From Spirochaeta thermophila DSM 6578 (lineage in GTDB: Bacteria > Spirochaetota > Spirochaetia > Winmispirales > Winmispiraceae), in NCBI RefSeq assembly GCF_000184345.1, contig NC_017583.1:2418001-2482000 (forward strand): 64,000 nt of DNA, read 5' to 3'. A program made the translations under genes and the position numbers. This document shows positions 8,532 through 16,398 of this stretch, in pieces. The notes beneath the pieces are model-generated. The model made no database searches, was not told the DNA's origin, and was given only the letters and a program-made list of their open reading frames with translations. Every line of letters begins with the position of its first letter. The first letter of the stretch is position 1.

Positions 8532-8900
8532 CTACCACTCCATGGGCCAGAGGACCTTCCACTCCCCGCCCTCTTTCACGAGATAGAGACTCTGCCTGCC
8601 TTCCCCTTCGATGAGATAGTCCACCCTGATACGCTCCCCCTCTTCCACGACGTCCTCGAGCCTGAAGGAGCGCACCGAAAGCGCACTCCTTTCCCCCTCG
8701 GGGACGAGGGCCACGAAGGCCTGGAGGAGATCCAGCGAAGGCAAGGTCTCGCGGGCGGCATACCGCCGCGCCTCTTCGATGTCGAGTGAGACCAGGGCGG
8801 TGAGGAAGCGTCTCGCCACCTCACGGGGGCTGCCGGATGCACACGAGAGGGAAACCGTGACGAACAACACGAGGGAGACGAGCCGCAGGCCCTTCTTCAT
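8532..8900 (-). CDS. Small lipoprotein with an NTF2-like/DUF4878-like domain
   Basis: The 122-residue protein begins MKKGLRLVSLVLFVTVSLSC; the lipobox VSLSC gives a lipid-modified Cys at about residue 20. The mature part (PREVARRFLTALVSLDIEEARRYAA ... VDYLIEGEGRQSLYLVKEGGEWKV) resembles the DUF4878/NTF2-like fold common in lipoproteins. It lies 4 bases after rimO and 1 base before pcrA in one operon. No specific role can be assigned. Confidence 0.75.
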   Translation of the reverse strand: MKKGLRLVSLVLFVTVSLSCASGSPREVARRFLTALVSLDIEEARRYAARETLPSLDLLQAFVALVPEGERSALSVRSFRLEDVVEEGERIRVDYLIEGEGRQSLYLVKEGGEWKVLWPMEW

Positions 8901-8904
8901 GGGA

Positions 8905-10233
8905 CTATTGTGACAGACAAACCCCTTCCAGATCAATGCCGTTCCGCTTCAGCACCCTCACCCGTACGACGCGGCCGGGCTCGAGCCCTTCACCGTGCAC
9001 CACCACCAGCCCGTCCACTTCCGGTGCCTGGAAGGCCGAACGCGCGAGGGCCATATCCTCCCCCTCGATCCGTTCCTCCACCAGGACCTCACATTCCCTT
9101 CCCACCCATCGCTCGAGGCGTTCACCGGTGATCCCCTCCTGGAGGCGCTCGAGATCCTCCTTCCTCCGCTCCGCCCGCTCCAGTCTCACCCTGCCCTTAC
9201 GACCTTCCTCCCGGTGCCACGCTTCCGCGGGGGTACCCTCCTCAGGTGAATACACGAAGAATCCCGCCCAATCGAGCCGCACCTCTTCGAGGAACCGCGC
9301 GAGGGCATCCAGGTCCTCCTCTTCCTCTCCCGGGAACCCGAGGAGGAAGGTCGATCGCACCACCACGTCGGGCAGCGAGTCCCTCAATGCGTGCACGAGT
9401 TCGGCGTACCGCTCGGCATCGCCCCTTCTCCCCATTCTCCGGAGGAGGCGCGCCGAGACGTGCTGGAAGGGAAGGTCCACGTAGGGAAGGAGGCGTCGGT
9501 CCTGCCCCATGAGGCGAAGGATCTCCCACGGGAAATGATCTGGATGTATGTAGAGGAGCCTCACCCAGAAGTCGCCCTGCAGCTCGAGTATGCGTTCGAG
9601 GAGGCCGGAGAGGCTTCCACCCCTCTCCTTGCCGTACGAGCCCAGGTCCTGGGCCACCAGATTCACCTCGCGTATCCCTTCCCCGAGGAGGCCCTTCACC
9701 TCCTGGACGATCTCCTCTTCGGGCCGGCTCCAAAACCGCCCTCGGATGAGCGGGATGGCACAATACGAACACCGGTTGTCGCAGCCCTCGGCCACCTTCA
9801 CGTAGGCGCTCCCTGGAAAGGAGAGCAGCCGCTTCCTCCGGACATGTGCGGGCCGCCGGGCCTGAGGCGTCCACACCACCCTCCTGCCCTCCATCACTTG
9901 CCGGGCTGCATCCACCACTGCGGAGAGGTCGGCGTTCCCCAGCACTCCATCCACCTCCTCCATCCCCTCCCCCAGCTCTCTCCCGTACCGTTGAGCGAGA
10001 CACCCCGTGAGGAGGATCCGCTTGTCCGGAAAACGTTCCCTGAAGAGGAAGGCGGTCTCCAGCGACTCCTCCTTCGCATCCCTGATGAACCCGCAGGTGT
10101 TCACCACAATGAGATCGGCCTCGGCAGGGTCCTCCACCAGCTCCCACCCGGCATCGAGAAGGAGCGAGATGATGACTTCGGCATCCACCTGGTTTTTCGC
10201 GCAGCCGAGTGGTTCGAGATAGAAAGAAGGCAT
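8905..10233 (-). CDS. rimO: Ribosomal protein S12 methylthiotransferase
   Basis: Radical SAM enzyme that adds a methylthio group to an aspartate of ribosomal protein S12. It has 442 residues. The N-terminal MTTase domain carries its cluster ligands Cys11 (PLGCAKN), Cys47 (NTCGF) and Cys78 (LTGCLAQ). The radical SAM cluster motif is CDNRCSYC (Cys151, Cys155, Cys158). A C-terminal TRAM domain ends the protein (ECEVLVEE...GRVVRVRVLKRNGIDLEG). The pattern PLGCAKNQVDAEV and GSAYVKVAEGCDN fits RimO better than MiaB. The start at 10233 matches the family N-terminus. It is 11 bases downstream of the RodZ-like gene. Confidence 0.95.
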   Translation of the reverse strand: MPSFYLEPLGCAKNQVDAEVIISLLLDAGWELVEDPAEADLIVVNTCGFIRDAKEESLETAFLFRERFPDKRILLTGCLAQRYGRELGEGMEEVDGVLGNADLSAVVDAARQVMEGRRVVWTPQARRPAHVRRKRLLSFPGSAYVKVAEGCDNRCSYCAIPLIRGRFWSRPEEEIVQEVKGLLGEGIREVNLVAQDLGSYGKERGGSLSGLLERILELQGDFWVRLLYIHPDHFPWEILRLMGQDRRLLPYVDLPFQHVSARLLRRMGRRGDAERYAELVHALRDSLPDVVVRSTFLLGFPGEEEEDLDALARFLEEVRLDWAGFFVYSPEEGTPAEAWHREEGRKGRVRLERAERRKEDLERLQEGITGERLERWVGRECEVLVEERIEGEDMALARSAFQAPEVDGLVVVHGEGLEPGRVVRVRVLKRNGIDLEGVCLSQ

Positions 10234-10244
10234 GGATCTCTCCG

Positions 10245-11372
10245 TCAGTACGCCGGCACCAGTTCCAGATGGTATGAGCCGTTCTCCGTGTTCCTCACCC
10301 AGGTGAGAAGCCATACAGCCACCTCACCCACCTCCCCCAGCTTCGTCTCCACACCGCCCACCCGTGCGGTCACCACCCCGGCGTTGGAGAGCCACAACCA
10401 GGCCTGCTGGCGCATACTCGCCCTGAAGACATCCCCCCGCTGGAAGAAACGCTCCACCACCTCCCCGTCGTCCACCCTGCTCCTGAAGAGCACGGGACCC
10501 CTGAAGGAGAGTTCGACCATCACGATATCCTGTACATCCGTGGAGAGCACCACCTGGGAGGAAAGCCGGCGCCCCTCCTCGAGCGTGGAACCGATGGGAG
10601 CGAGGAGAGGAACGCCTTCCTTCACCTCCTCCACCGCCACCTCCCGGGTCTGCCCGCCCTCCACCAGGACCTGCGGCCCCTCCACATGGCGGTCCAACCG
10701 CACCACGGCCTCGGCCCCCTCCTCCCCTCTTCGTATCTCCCTCACGAGCACCGCCACATCGGGCTTCCCGTCCCCGGAAACGTCCAGTCGTGCCGATGCC
10801 CCTCTCTGCAAGGGGAACTCCCCTTGCTCCGTCTTCACGAGGAGGGTCTCGGCTCCGAAACGCTCGAACGAGAACTGATGGTCCTCTTCCCCCACACGCA
10901 TCACCACCGCATCACCCTCACGGAAAACCCCCTCCATCACCTCCTCCTGGAAGCGCACGCCCCGCTCCTGCGGGGCCTCGGACGGGCGAGGCACACGAGC
11001 CGCCTCGGCACCCCCCCCCCGGGGAAAGACGAAGTACCCTCCCACGCCGACACCGATCACCAGCAGGACCACGAGGAGGATCCACCATGGGAACGAACGA
11101 GGACGCCCCACCAGATCCTCTATCGGGGGTTCCTGTTCCTGGAGTCGAATGTTCCGATAGAGACTCACCATGCGCTGCGGATCGAGGCCCAGGTACTCCG
11201 CATAGGACTTCAGGAAACCCATCAGATACGTCTCACCGGGAAAGGCGGAGAAGTCCTCCGCTTCCAGTGCCTCAAGGTAGCGCCTCAGGATGAATGTATC
11301 CTTTTCCGCCTGGTAGAGGGAGATCCCCTTCTCTTCTCTCGCGTTCTTCAGCACGGCACCGAGCGATTCCAT
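10245..11372 (-). CDS. rodZ: RodZ-like cytoskeleton-associated membrane protein
   Basis: RodZ links MreB filaments to the cell envelope. This 375-residue protein has an N-terminal HTH_25-type helix-turn-helix (LKNAREEKGISLYQAEKDTFI, then RRYLEALEAEDFSAFPGETYLMG with LKSYAEYLGLD). A single membrane helix WWILLVVLLVIGVGVGGYFVF follows at about 114-135, then a large extracytoplasmic region. The topology and HTH are typical of RodZ. The periplasmic part is longer and more divergent than a single DUF4115 domain. It lies between the LolA-like gene and rimO. Confidence 0.8.
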   Translation of the reverse strand: MESLGAVLKNAREEKGISLYQAEKDTFILRRYLEALEAEDFSAFPGETYLMGFLKSYAEYLGLDPQRMVSLYRNIRLQEQEPPIEDLVGRPRSFPWWILLVVLLVIGVGVGGYFVFPRGGGAEAARVPRPSEAPQERGVRFQEEVMEGVFREGDAVVMRVGEEDHQFSFERFGAETLLVKTEQGEFPLQRGASARLDVSGDGKPDVAVLVREIRRGEEGAEAVVRLDRHVEGPQVLVEGGQTREVAVEEVKEGVPLLAPIGSTLEEGRRLSSQVVLSTDVQDIVMVELSFRGPVLFRSRVDDGEVVERFFQRGDVFRASMRQQAWLWLSNAGVVTARVGGVETKLGEVGEVAVWLLTWVRNTENGSYHLELVPAY

Positions 11373-11395
11373 GAGCCTCCCCCGATCTCACATCC

Positions 11396-12088
11396 TCAGG
11401 ATTCAGGATTGAAAAGGAAATTGTAATAGACATTCGCCGAAGGCGGAGAATCGTATTCGAACCTCGCATCAGGGAGATTCTGATTCACCCTGATGTTCCC
11501 GAAATCGAAGGTAACCTCCTGGTAGTCCACGGTGACTCCCTTGAGACGCCTCATGTACCCATCCTGCCCCACGCTCATGATGATCTGACGGAACCCCACC
11601 CGTGTGGAACGCCAGGTGAGGTTGAGCTTCACCACGGGTTCGGGAGACCCCTTCCCCGCGGCCACCAGTTCCTCCGGATCGAGACTCACATACCCCGGGC
11701 CCTCGAGATAGGCGATGGAATAGTTCCGCCTCAAGAGGGCGAGCCCCTCTCCCGTTGCGAGCTGGAGACCGGATCCGGAGAGACTCTGCTGGAGCACCAC
11801 ACGTTCCGACGGCACATAGATGAGGAGTTCCTCTCCCGTGCTCACGAGAACCTGATCCTCGGGTTCCGAGAAGTCGATCCTGAGCTTGCCGGGTCGCTTG
11901 TAGAACAGAGTGCCTCTCATCACCGACTGGGGCGTGGTTATGGTGATATCCGCCACATAGTCCTTGATCTGGGCATACCGTTGGGCCACCTGCTCGAAAA
12001 ACTGCTGTGCGGTGAGGACCTCCTGACCCGCGAGACCCCCCGTCACCCATAACACACACACCCAGGCTGCCGTCAGCCGTTTCACCAT
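11396..12088 (-). CDS. LolA-like outer membrane lipoprotein carrier
   Basis: A 230-residue exported protein. The signal peptide MVKRLTAAWVCVLWVTGGLAGQ is followed by the LolA-type start TAQQFFEQVAQRYAQIKDYVADITI, and the fold signatures GTLFYKRPGKLRIDF and LLIYVPSERVVLQQ. LolA proteins shuttle lipoproteins or lipids across the periplasm. The start at 12088 follows a GAAGGAG ribosome binding site and opens with the signal peptide. A LolA versus DUF4292-like assignment is not certain, but the periplasmic lipid-carrier fold is likely. Confidence 0.8.
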   Translation of the reverse strand: MVKRLTAAWVCVLWVTGGLAGQEVLTAQQFFEQVAQRYAQIKDYVADITITTPQSVMRGTLFYKRPGKLRIDFSEPEDQVLVSTGEELLIYVPSERVVLQQSLSGSGLQLATGEGLALLRRNYSIAYLEGPGYVSLDPEELVAAGKGSPEPVVKLNLTWRSTRVGFRQIIMSVGQDGYMRRLKGVTVDYQEVTFDFGNIRVNQNLPDARFEYDSPPSANVYYNFLFNPES

Positions 12089-12139
12089 GGAGAACTCCTT
12101 CGAGATAACCATCTTTGCGTATAGGGAGCCCTTTGTCAA

Positions 12140-12886
12140 TCAGGAGGAATCCTGGGAAAGGCGACGGAGCATGTCCCGGATCTCGGCGGCCTTCTCGTAA
12201 TTCTCCTTCTCGAGTGCACTCTGGAGCTGCGCCCTGAGTCGGGCTGCCGGACCCGCCTCCATCTCCTCTATCTCCGCCGACACCGTGGTGAGATAGGAAA
12301 TCGAGCGCAACTTCTCGAAGAAGAAGATCGGAGAATCCAGATCCTCCATCCCCTGGAGCTGGGAGAGGGCTTCGCCGAGCACCGTGCGGGCCGCCTCATG
12401 ATCCTCCTCCTTGAGAAACACCATCGCCCGGGCCACGGCATGCATCCTGAGAAGATAGGGCCAGTACTGGAGGAGTTCCCTCGCCTCCTCATGGGGATAG
12501 AAGGACTCCACCAGGGAGAAGATCTCCATGTTGTGGGCAGTATCCTCCACCACCCGTTCGAACTCTCCTATCTGGAAGAGGTGGAGATAACGATAGTAGA
12601 AGAGCACCGCCTCCTGATGGAGGGCATCGAACTCCTCCTTCACGAGGGCAAAGCCCGCATCGCTCCCCTGTTCCCGGATCCAATCCTCCTTCCTGGCCTT
12701 CACCATATCGAGGGCCGTAGGATACCCCCCGGGCCTGAGACCGTCGGGACGGCCCTCTACCTCGTACTGCTCGATCCCGAGGGGCAGCCGCACCTGGAGC
12801 AGGGGTCTCCCATCGACACCCTCTATGAGACGCACATTGTGATCAGGATCATACGGCCACTCGAGGAGCACGGCAGAGATGTCCAT
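12140..12886 (-). CDS. UVR-motif protein, spirochaete conserved
   Basis: A 248-residue cytosolic protein. Its C-terminus carries a UVR (UvrB/UvrC-type) interaction motif, LRAQLQSALEKENYEKAAEIRDMLRRL, of the form that binds nucleotide-excision or Clp-related partners. The N-terminal half (LLEWPYDPDHNVRLIEGVDGR...) is a conserved module I know from spirochaete hypotheticals without a named role. The start at 12886 is preceded by a -10-like TATATT ending 6 bases before the ATG and no Shine-Dalgarno, so the mRNA may be leaderless. It is the first gene of the eight-gene run down to 5.3 kb. Confidence 0.75.
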   Translation of the reverse strand: MDISAVLLEWPYDPDHNVRLIEGVDGRPLLQVRLPLGIEQYEVEGRPDGLRPGGYPTALDMVKARKEDWIREQGSDAGFALVKEEFDALHQEAVLFYYRYLHLFQIGEFERVVEDTAHNMEIFSLVESFYPHEEARELLQYWPYLLRMHAVARAMVFLKEEDHEAARTVLGEALSQLQGMEDLDSPIFFFEKLRSISYLTTVSAEIEEMEAGPAARLRAQLQSALEKENYEKAAEIRDMLRRLSQDSS

Positions 12887-12898
12887 ATGTACAATATA
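12887..12898 (-). promoter_or_regulatory. -10 element of a probably leaderless promoter
   Basis: TATATT (12898-12893) lies 6 bases before the ATG at 12886. The -35 region is weak. The same spacing recurs at other genes in this window. Confidence 0.45.
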
Positions 12899-12994
12899 CT
12901 CACAGCGGAGACCGGATTCCACCTCCGGTTCCTTGGCATTCGATCCCTTTTCGTATAGCGTAACAGGAAGAACCATCTACACCAGAGGGAACAC

Positions 12995-13687
12995 ATGGAC
13001 AAGACCATCGTCATGTCGCTCGGGGGCTCCATCGTGGCCCCTGACGGAGTGGATGCGGAGTTTCTCTCGATTTTCCGGCACCACATCACCTCCTTCCTCG
13101 AGAAACACGATGGGGTCCGACTCATCCTGGTGGTGGGAGGAGGAGGACCTGCACGACGCTATCAACAAGCCTTTCGGACGATCACCGGCTCGGACGACCA
13201 CGCCCTCCTCGACTGGATAGGGATCGCCGCCACCAGGCTCAACGCAGAACTCCTTCGAGCCCTGTTCCATCCTCTCTGCGCCGATCCCGTGGTCACGGAC
13301 CCCACCGCCGAAATCCCGTTCACCGGTCGAATCCTGGTGGCTTCCGGATGGAAACCGGGCTTCTCCACCGATTTCGACGCGGTACTCCTCGCGGAGCGTT
13401 TCGGGGCCCGGAGGCTCCTCAATCTTTCCAACATCGCCATGGTCTACTCGGACGATCCCCGCACCAACCCCGACGCCACCCCCCTTCCCCGTCTCTCATG
13501 GAAGGAGTTCAGGGCCATGGTGGGTGACGAGTGGACGCCGGGGAAGAACGTGCCCTTCGATCCGGTGGCCGCACGCAAGGCCCACGAAGGGGGGCTTTCG
13601 GTGATCATCGCCGCAGGGAAGGACATCGAGAACCTCTCGGCCATCCTCGAAGGACGTCCTTTCAGGGGAACCGTGATCGAATCTTGA
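12995..13687 (+). CDS. pyrH: UMP kinase, archaeal/spirochaete type
   Basis: Phosphorylates UMP to UDP in pyrimidine nucleotide synthesis. It is a 230-residue amino-acid-kinase-fold protein: N-terminal MSLGGSIVAPDGVD, LVVGGGGPARRY near residue 50, STDFDAVLLAERFGA (around 127), and NLSNIAMVYSDDPRTNPDA. The short N-terminus and this motif set fit the putative uridylate kinase group shared by archaea and spirochaetes (TIGR02076-like) rather than the usual bacterial PyrH. The start has a GAGGG ribosome binding site. The last 26 bases overlap the convergent radical SAM gene. Confidence 0.88.
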   Translation: MDKTIVMSLGGSIVAPDGVDAEFLSIFRHHITSFLEKHDGVRLILVVGGGGPARRYQQAFRTITGSDDHALLDWIGIAATRLNAELLRALFHPLCADPVVTDPTAEIPFTGRILVASGWKPGFSTDFDAVLLAERFGARRLLNLSNIAMVYSDDPRTNPDATPLPRLSWKEFRAMVGDEWTPGKNVPFDPVAARKAHEGGLSVIIAAGKDIENLSAILEGRPFRGTVIES

Positions 13688-14621
13688 GCCACCCCTCGAG
13701 CGGCACGGCGAGATCGGGGTCGAACGGGGACTCCCTGGTGAAATCCGGGACGAGGGAAGGACCTTCAGGATACTCCTGCAGGAACCCCTCGTCCACCTCA
13801 TACTCCTCGAGCAGCCTGAGCACCTCCTCGTATTCCCGCACGGTGAGACGTCTCGTGAGGGGGAGGGGGAAGGATGCACCGGTATCCGTCGCCTTGCCCG
13901 CAGGATCGTACTGCACCATGAGGGAGAGGATGGCCCGGCCTTCCGCGTGCTCCTTCCACCATGCGAGCACTCGCTCCGTGGCCTCGAGGGCCCCGGGGAG
14001 CACGAGATGCCGCACGATCACCCCCTGGAGGAGTCGGTCACCATCCCACACGAGGGGTTTCCGGCGAATCATCGCCCGTACCGCCCGCTCCGCCACCTCG
14101 GGATAGTCAGGCCTTCCGAAGACATCCAACGCAATCCCTCGATCGAGCGTCTTGAGGTCGGGCAGGAACACGGACACGTGGGGGAAGAGGAGTTCGAGGG
14201 ACTCCTCCCGCTCATACCCGGAGGAGTTCCAGACTACCGGGAGTCGGAGTCCCTGATCCCGCGCACGCGAGAGTCCCTCCACCACGGAAGGGATGAAGTG
14301 GGTGGCGGTCACCAGATTGATACAGGAGGCCCCTCCCCCCTGGAACTCCAGACAGAGCGAGGCGAACTCGTCCTCGGAAACCTCCCACCCTACACCACCT
14401 GAGGATATCTGATGGTTCTGACAAAACGGGCACCCGAGGGTGCAACCGGTGAAAAAGAAGGTACCGGCCCCCGTCCCTGCCACGAGCGGAGGCTCCTCAC
14501 CCCTGTGATAGACGCACGCCGCAAGGCGCATCTTCACCCCTTCACCACAAAACCCCCTCTTCACCCGCCTGTCCACCCTGCAGCGCCGGGGACAGAGCTC
14601 ACATCCTTCGTAGACACACAC
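13662..14621 (-). CDS. Radical SAM protein, pyruvate formate-lyase-activating-enzyme (PflX) type
   Basis: A 319-residue protein. The cluster motif is CTLGCPFC (Cys60, Cys64, Cys67) after FFFTG. A cysteine-rich N-terminus (Cys7, Cys10, Cys14, Cys25) is typical of the PflX/AmmeMemoRadiSam-related group. The barrel motifs NLVTATHFIP, PVVWNSSGYE and PDLKTL match that group. I place the start at GTG 14621, because AGGGAGGGAG precedes it by 6 bases and the family N-terminus begins there. Reading further upstream would run through a strong terminator hairpin. The target of activation is unknown; these genes are not glycyl-radical specific. Confidence 0.85.
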   Translation of the reverse strand: MCVYEGCELCPRRCRVDRRVKRGFCGEGVKMRLAACVYHRGEEPPLVAGTGAGTFFFTGCTLGCPFCQNHQISSGGVGWEVSEDEFASLCLEFQGGGASCINLVTATHFIPSVVEGLSRARDQGLRLPVVWNSSGYEREESLELLFPHVSVFLPDLKTLDRGIALDVFGRPDYPEVAERAVRAMIRRKPLVWDGDRLLQGVIVRHLVLPGALEATERVLAWWKEHAEGRAILSLMVQYDPAGKATDTGASFPLPLTRRLTVREYEEVLRLLEEYEVDEGFLQEYPEGPSLVPDFTRESPFDPDLAVPLEGWLKIRSRFP

Positions 14622-14653
14622 GAGATCTCCCTCCCTGTCCTGATTCGTCGAAC

Positions 14654-14680
14654 AAAAAAAGCCAGCTGTCGAGCTGGCTT
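14654..14680 (-). terminator. Intrinsic terminator upstream of the radical SAM gene
   Basis: The inverted repeat AAGCCAGCT/AGCTGGCTT (plus-strand span 14659-14680, 4-base loop) is followed on the minus strand by TTTTTTT (14660-14654). This is a textbook rho-independent terminator. It sits between a strong promoter and the coding region. Confidence 0.85.
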
Positions 14681-14823
14681 TCTCAGGGTGGCAGAGGAGC
14701 TCAACGCTCGTGACCACGCCCTCGCTTTTTCCTAATCGAAACACATTTGAAATCTCTCGTCGCACTCTGCCGCCGGCTCACCGCCGGCCTTCTCTCTTGG
14801 GTGGTGTCATCACACCCTCCCTT
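14654..14823 (-). ncRNA. Structured leader or small RNA ending in an intrinsic terminator
   Basis: A consensus promoter at 14830-14858 would start transcription near 14823, and a hairpin followed by seven U residues ends it at about 14654, giving an RNA of roughly 170 nt. Foldable elements seen: a hairpin with arms at 14803-14807 and 14812-14816, a 6-bp GCCGGC hairpin (14772-14777 with 14783-14788), and a 7-bp long-range stem (14765-14771 with 14690-14696). The terminator lies only 33 bases before the start codon of the radical SAM gene, so a regulated attenuator (riboswitch-like) leader is likely. A free-standing RNA such as 6S is the alternative. No known riboswitch consensus was recognised. 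Confidence 0.65.
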
Positions 14824-14829
14824 ACTTCA

Positions 14830-14858
14830 AGTATACTCCTCCTCTCAGCCGCTGTCAA
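14830..14858 (-). promoter_or_regulatory. Consensus sigma-70-type promoter of the leader RNA
   Basis: On the minus strand the -35 TTGACA (14858-14853), a 17-base spacer and the -10 TATACT (14835-14830) match the housekeeping consensus almost perfectly. It is one of the best promoters in the window. Confidence 0.85.
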
Positions 14859-14904
14859 ACGAAACTTCATCAAGGGAAGGGATGCATCTCTTCCGGAAAC
14901 ATCG

Positions 14905-14919
14905 TATACTTTTCGTCAC
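14905..14919 (+). promoter_or_regulatory. -10 element just upstream of the Mut7-C gene
   Basis: TATACT at 14905-14910 is 9 bases before the ATG at 14920, leaving room for only a few transcribed bases before the start codon. The -35 is weak. No Shine-Dalgarno is visible. Confidence 0.45.
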
Positions 14920-15681
14920 ATGGGGCCCGCCCACACTCTCACGATCCGATGCTATGCCGAACTGAACGACTTCCTTCCGGCTCACCTGCGGCATGAGGAC
15001 ATCCCCTATACGGCCTCCGAGGGGGAATCGGTGAAGCACATCCTGGAGGTGCTCGGCATCCCGCACGTGGAGGTGGACCTCGTCCTCCTCGGCGGAGAAC
15101 CGGTGGACTTCTCCGCCGTCCCCCGCTCCGGCCAACGGCTGGCGGTCTTTCCCGTGTTCGAGACGTTCGACATCTCGGACATCTCCCCCCTCTCAGGACG
15201 TCCCCTCCGCATCCCGCGGTTCGTGCTCGACGTGCACTTGGGGAAGCTCGCCCGCCTCCTCAGGATCTGCGGATTCGACAGCATATACGAACGGGATGCC
15301 GAAGACCTCGACATCGTACGCCGGGCCCAGGAGGAGCGGAGGATCATCCTCACTCGCGACAGGGCCCTCCTCATGAGGAAGGAGGTGACGCACGGCTATT
15401 GTGTTCGGTCGGATATCCCACGCACCCAGCTGGAAGAGGTGATACGCCGCTTCCACCTTGAACGCAGCGTCAGACCTTTCTCCCGCTGTCCCCTCTGCAA
15501 CACCCCGCTTCCCCCCGCCCACCCCGCCGAGGCCCCCGTCACCTGTCCCTCCTGCGGGAAGACCTATTGGAAAGGGTCACACTACAGGAACCTCTTCATC
15601 CTCCTCCAGCGCCTGGACCTCGTTTCCCGCCCGGATGGAGGTCCCGGAGCAGATAGTGGAGACGAGCCTTCGCATTCCTGA
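14920..15681 (+). CDS. Mut7-C RNase-domain protein with N-terminal ubiquitin-like domain
   Basis: The 253-residue protein has an N-terminal Mut7-C ubiquitin-like (ThiS-fold) domain at about 1-85 (LTIRCYAELNDFLP ... VDLVLLGGEPVDF ... GQRLAVFPVFE). A PIN-like Mut7-C putative RNase domain follows at 97-180 (FVLDVHLGKLARLLRICGFD with Asp104; RIILTRDRALL). A C-terminal zinc ribbon is formed by Cys190, Cys193, Cys209 and Cys212. The family is predicted to act on RNA, but I know of no defined substrate. The start at 14920 matches the family N-terminus. The 3' end overlaps a small convergent gene by 86 bases. Confidence 0.85.
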   Translation: MGPAHTLTIRCYAELNDFLPAHLRHEDIPYTASEGESVKHILEVLGIPHVEVDLVLLGGEPVDFSAVPRSGQRLAVFPVFETFDISDISPLSGRPLRIPRFVLDVHLGKLARLLRICGFDSIYERDAEDLDIVRRAQEERRIILTRDRALLMRKEVTHGYCVRSDIPRTQLEEVIRRFHLERSVRPFSRCPLCNTPLPPAHPAEAPVTCPSCGKTYWKGSHYRNLFILLQRLDLVSRPDGGPGADSGDEPSHS

Positions 15682-15787
15682 TGTACTGCTCGTATCGCCG
15701 AATGAGCGCCCTGCAGTGTTCTATCTCGCGCTCCCAATGGGCGATCTTCTCCTCGAGCTGCCGGACCTCGTACTCTTCCTCCCTCAT
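15596..15787 (-). CDS. Small coiled-coil protein coupled to the TPR gene
   Basis: A 63-residue protein with a helical, heptad-like body (EYEVRQLEEKIAHWEREIEH, then RALIRRYEQYIRNAKARLHY) and a glycine-rich tail. The ATG overlaps the stop of the TPR gene as ATGA, which argues for a real, co-translated gene. Against this, 86 bases are antisense to the end of the Mut7-C gene, and the tail has low complexity. Function unknown. Confidence 0.55.
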   Translation of the reverse strand: MREEEYEVRQLEEKIAHWEREIEHCRALIRRYEQYIRNAKARLHYLLRDLHPGGKRGPGAGGG

Positions 15788-16344
15788 GAGGGCCCCCTCC
15801 TGCTCCCCCTCAGGGTCCTGAAGCGATCCCTCGCCTCCCGCTCCTTCTCCTCCTCCCCCAGTTCCTCATAGGTGTCCGCGAGATTGAACCAGGCGTCCTC
15901 GTACCCTGGATCGAGCTCCACCGCCTTCTCGAAACAGGCCCTCGCCTCCTCGTACCGCTCCTGCACGAAGGACAAGACGCCCAGCACGTTCCAGGCCCGT
16001 GCGGAGGCCGGCTCCTTCTCCACGGCCCTCCTGCACAGGACCTCGGCCTCGTCGAGTCGTTTCATCTCGAAGAGGCAGTAGGCGAGTTCCAAGAGGTACT
16101 CCGGTTTCTCCTCCTTGGAGACCGTGAGGGCGTTGCGCAGCGCCCGCTCCGCTGCTCCGTAGTCCCCCATACCCTCATACGCTATGGCGAGGTTGTAGTG
16201 AAGATCACCGGCGTTGGGCCGTTGCTGGATGAGGTTCTCCAGTATCCGAGCCGCCTCCACGAATTCCTTCCGTTCCGTGAGCTCGACGGCCCGAAGGTTG
16301 AGCTCGGCCACTGTCCGCTCGTCTATCGTACCCTCAAGTGCCAT
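15784..16344 (-). CDS. Tetratricopeptide repeat protein
   Basis: The 186-residue protein consists of about four TPR units: AARILENLIQQRPNAGDLHY, LAIAYEGMGDYGAAERALRNA, AYCLFEMKRLDEAEVLCRRA and VLSFVQERYEEARACFEKA, followed by DAWFNLADTYEELGEEEKE. TPRs are scaffolds for protein contacts; no enzymatic domain is seen. The start at 16344 has GAGGGAGGAAGAG before it. Reading on upstream in this frame is only antisense of the permease. Its promoter (TTGCAA, 17 bases, TACAAT) is at 16364-16392. Confidence 0.85.
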   Translation of the reverse strand: MALEGTIDERTVAELNLRAVELTERKEFVEAARILENLIQQRPNAGDLHYNLAIAYEGMGDYGAAERALRNALTVSKEEKPEYLLELAYCLFEMKRLDEAEVLCRRAVEKEPASARAWNVLGVLSFVQERYEEARACFEKAVELDPGYEDAWFNLADTYEELGEEEKEREARDRFRTLRGSRRGPS

Positions 16345-16363
16345 GGCTCTTCCTCCCTCTACA

Positions 16364-16392
16364 ATTGTAATCAGCAGATGGGGTCTTTGCAA
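16364..16392 (-). promoter_or_regulatory. Promoter of the TPR gene
   Basis: On the minus strand TTGCAA (16392-16387), a 17-base spacer and TACAAT (16369-16364). It lies back to back with the tRNA-Leu promoter. Confidence 0.65.
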
Positions 16393-16398
16393 ACAAGA

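Noticed and set aside
13662-14765. A longer radical SAM gene starting at 14765
   Set aside because: The extra 48 codons would span a strong terminator hairpin and have no family similarity; the GTG at 14621 has a good ribosome binding site and the conserved Cys-rich N-terminus.
14654-14823. tmRNA, SRP RNA or RNase P RNA
   Set aside because: The transcript is too short for tmRNA or RNase P, and the SRP domain IV motif (GGAAGGAAGCAGC-like) is absent. 6S RNA remains possible but no diagnostic bubble sequence was seen.
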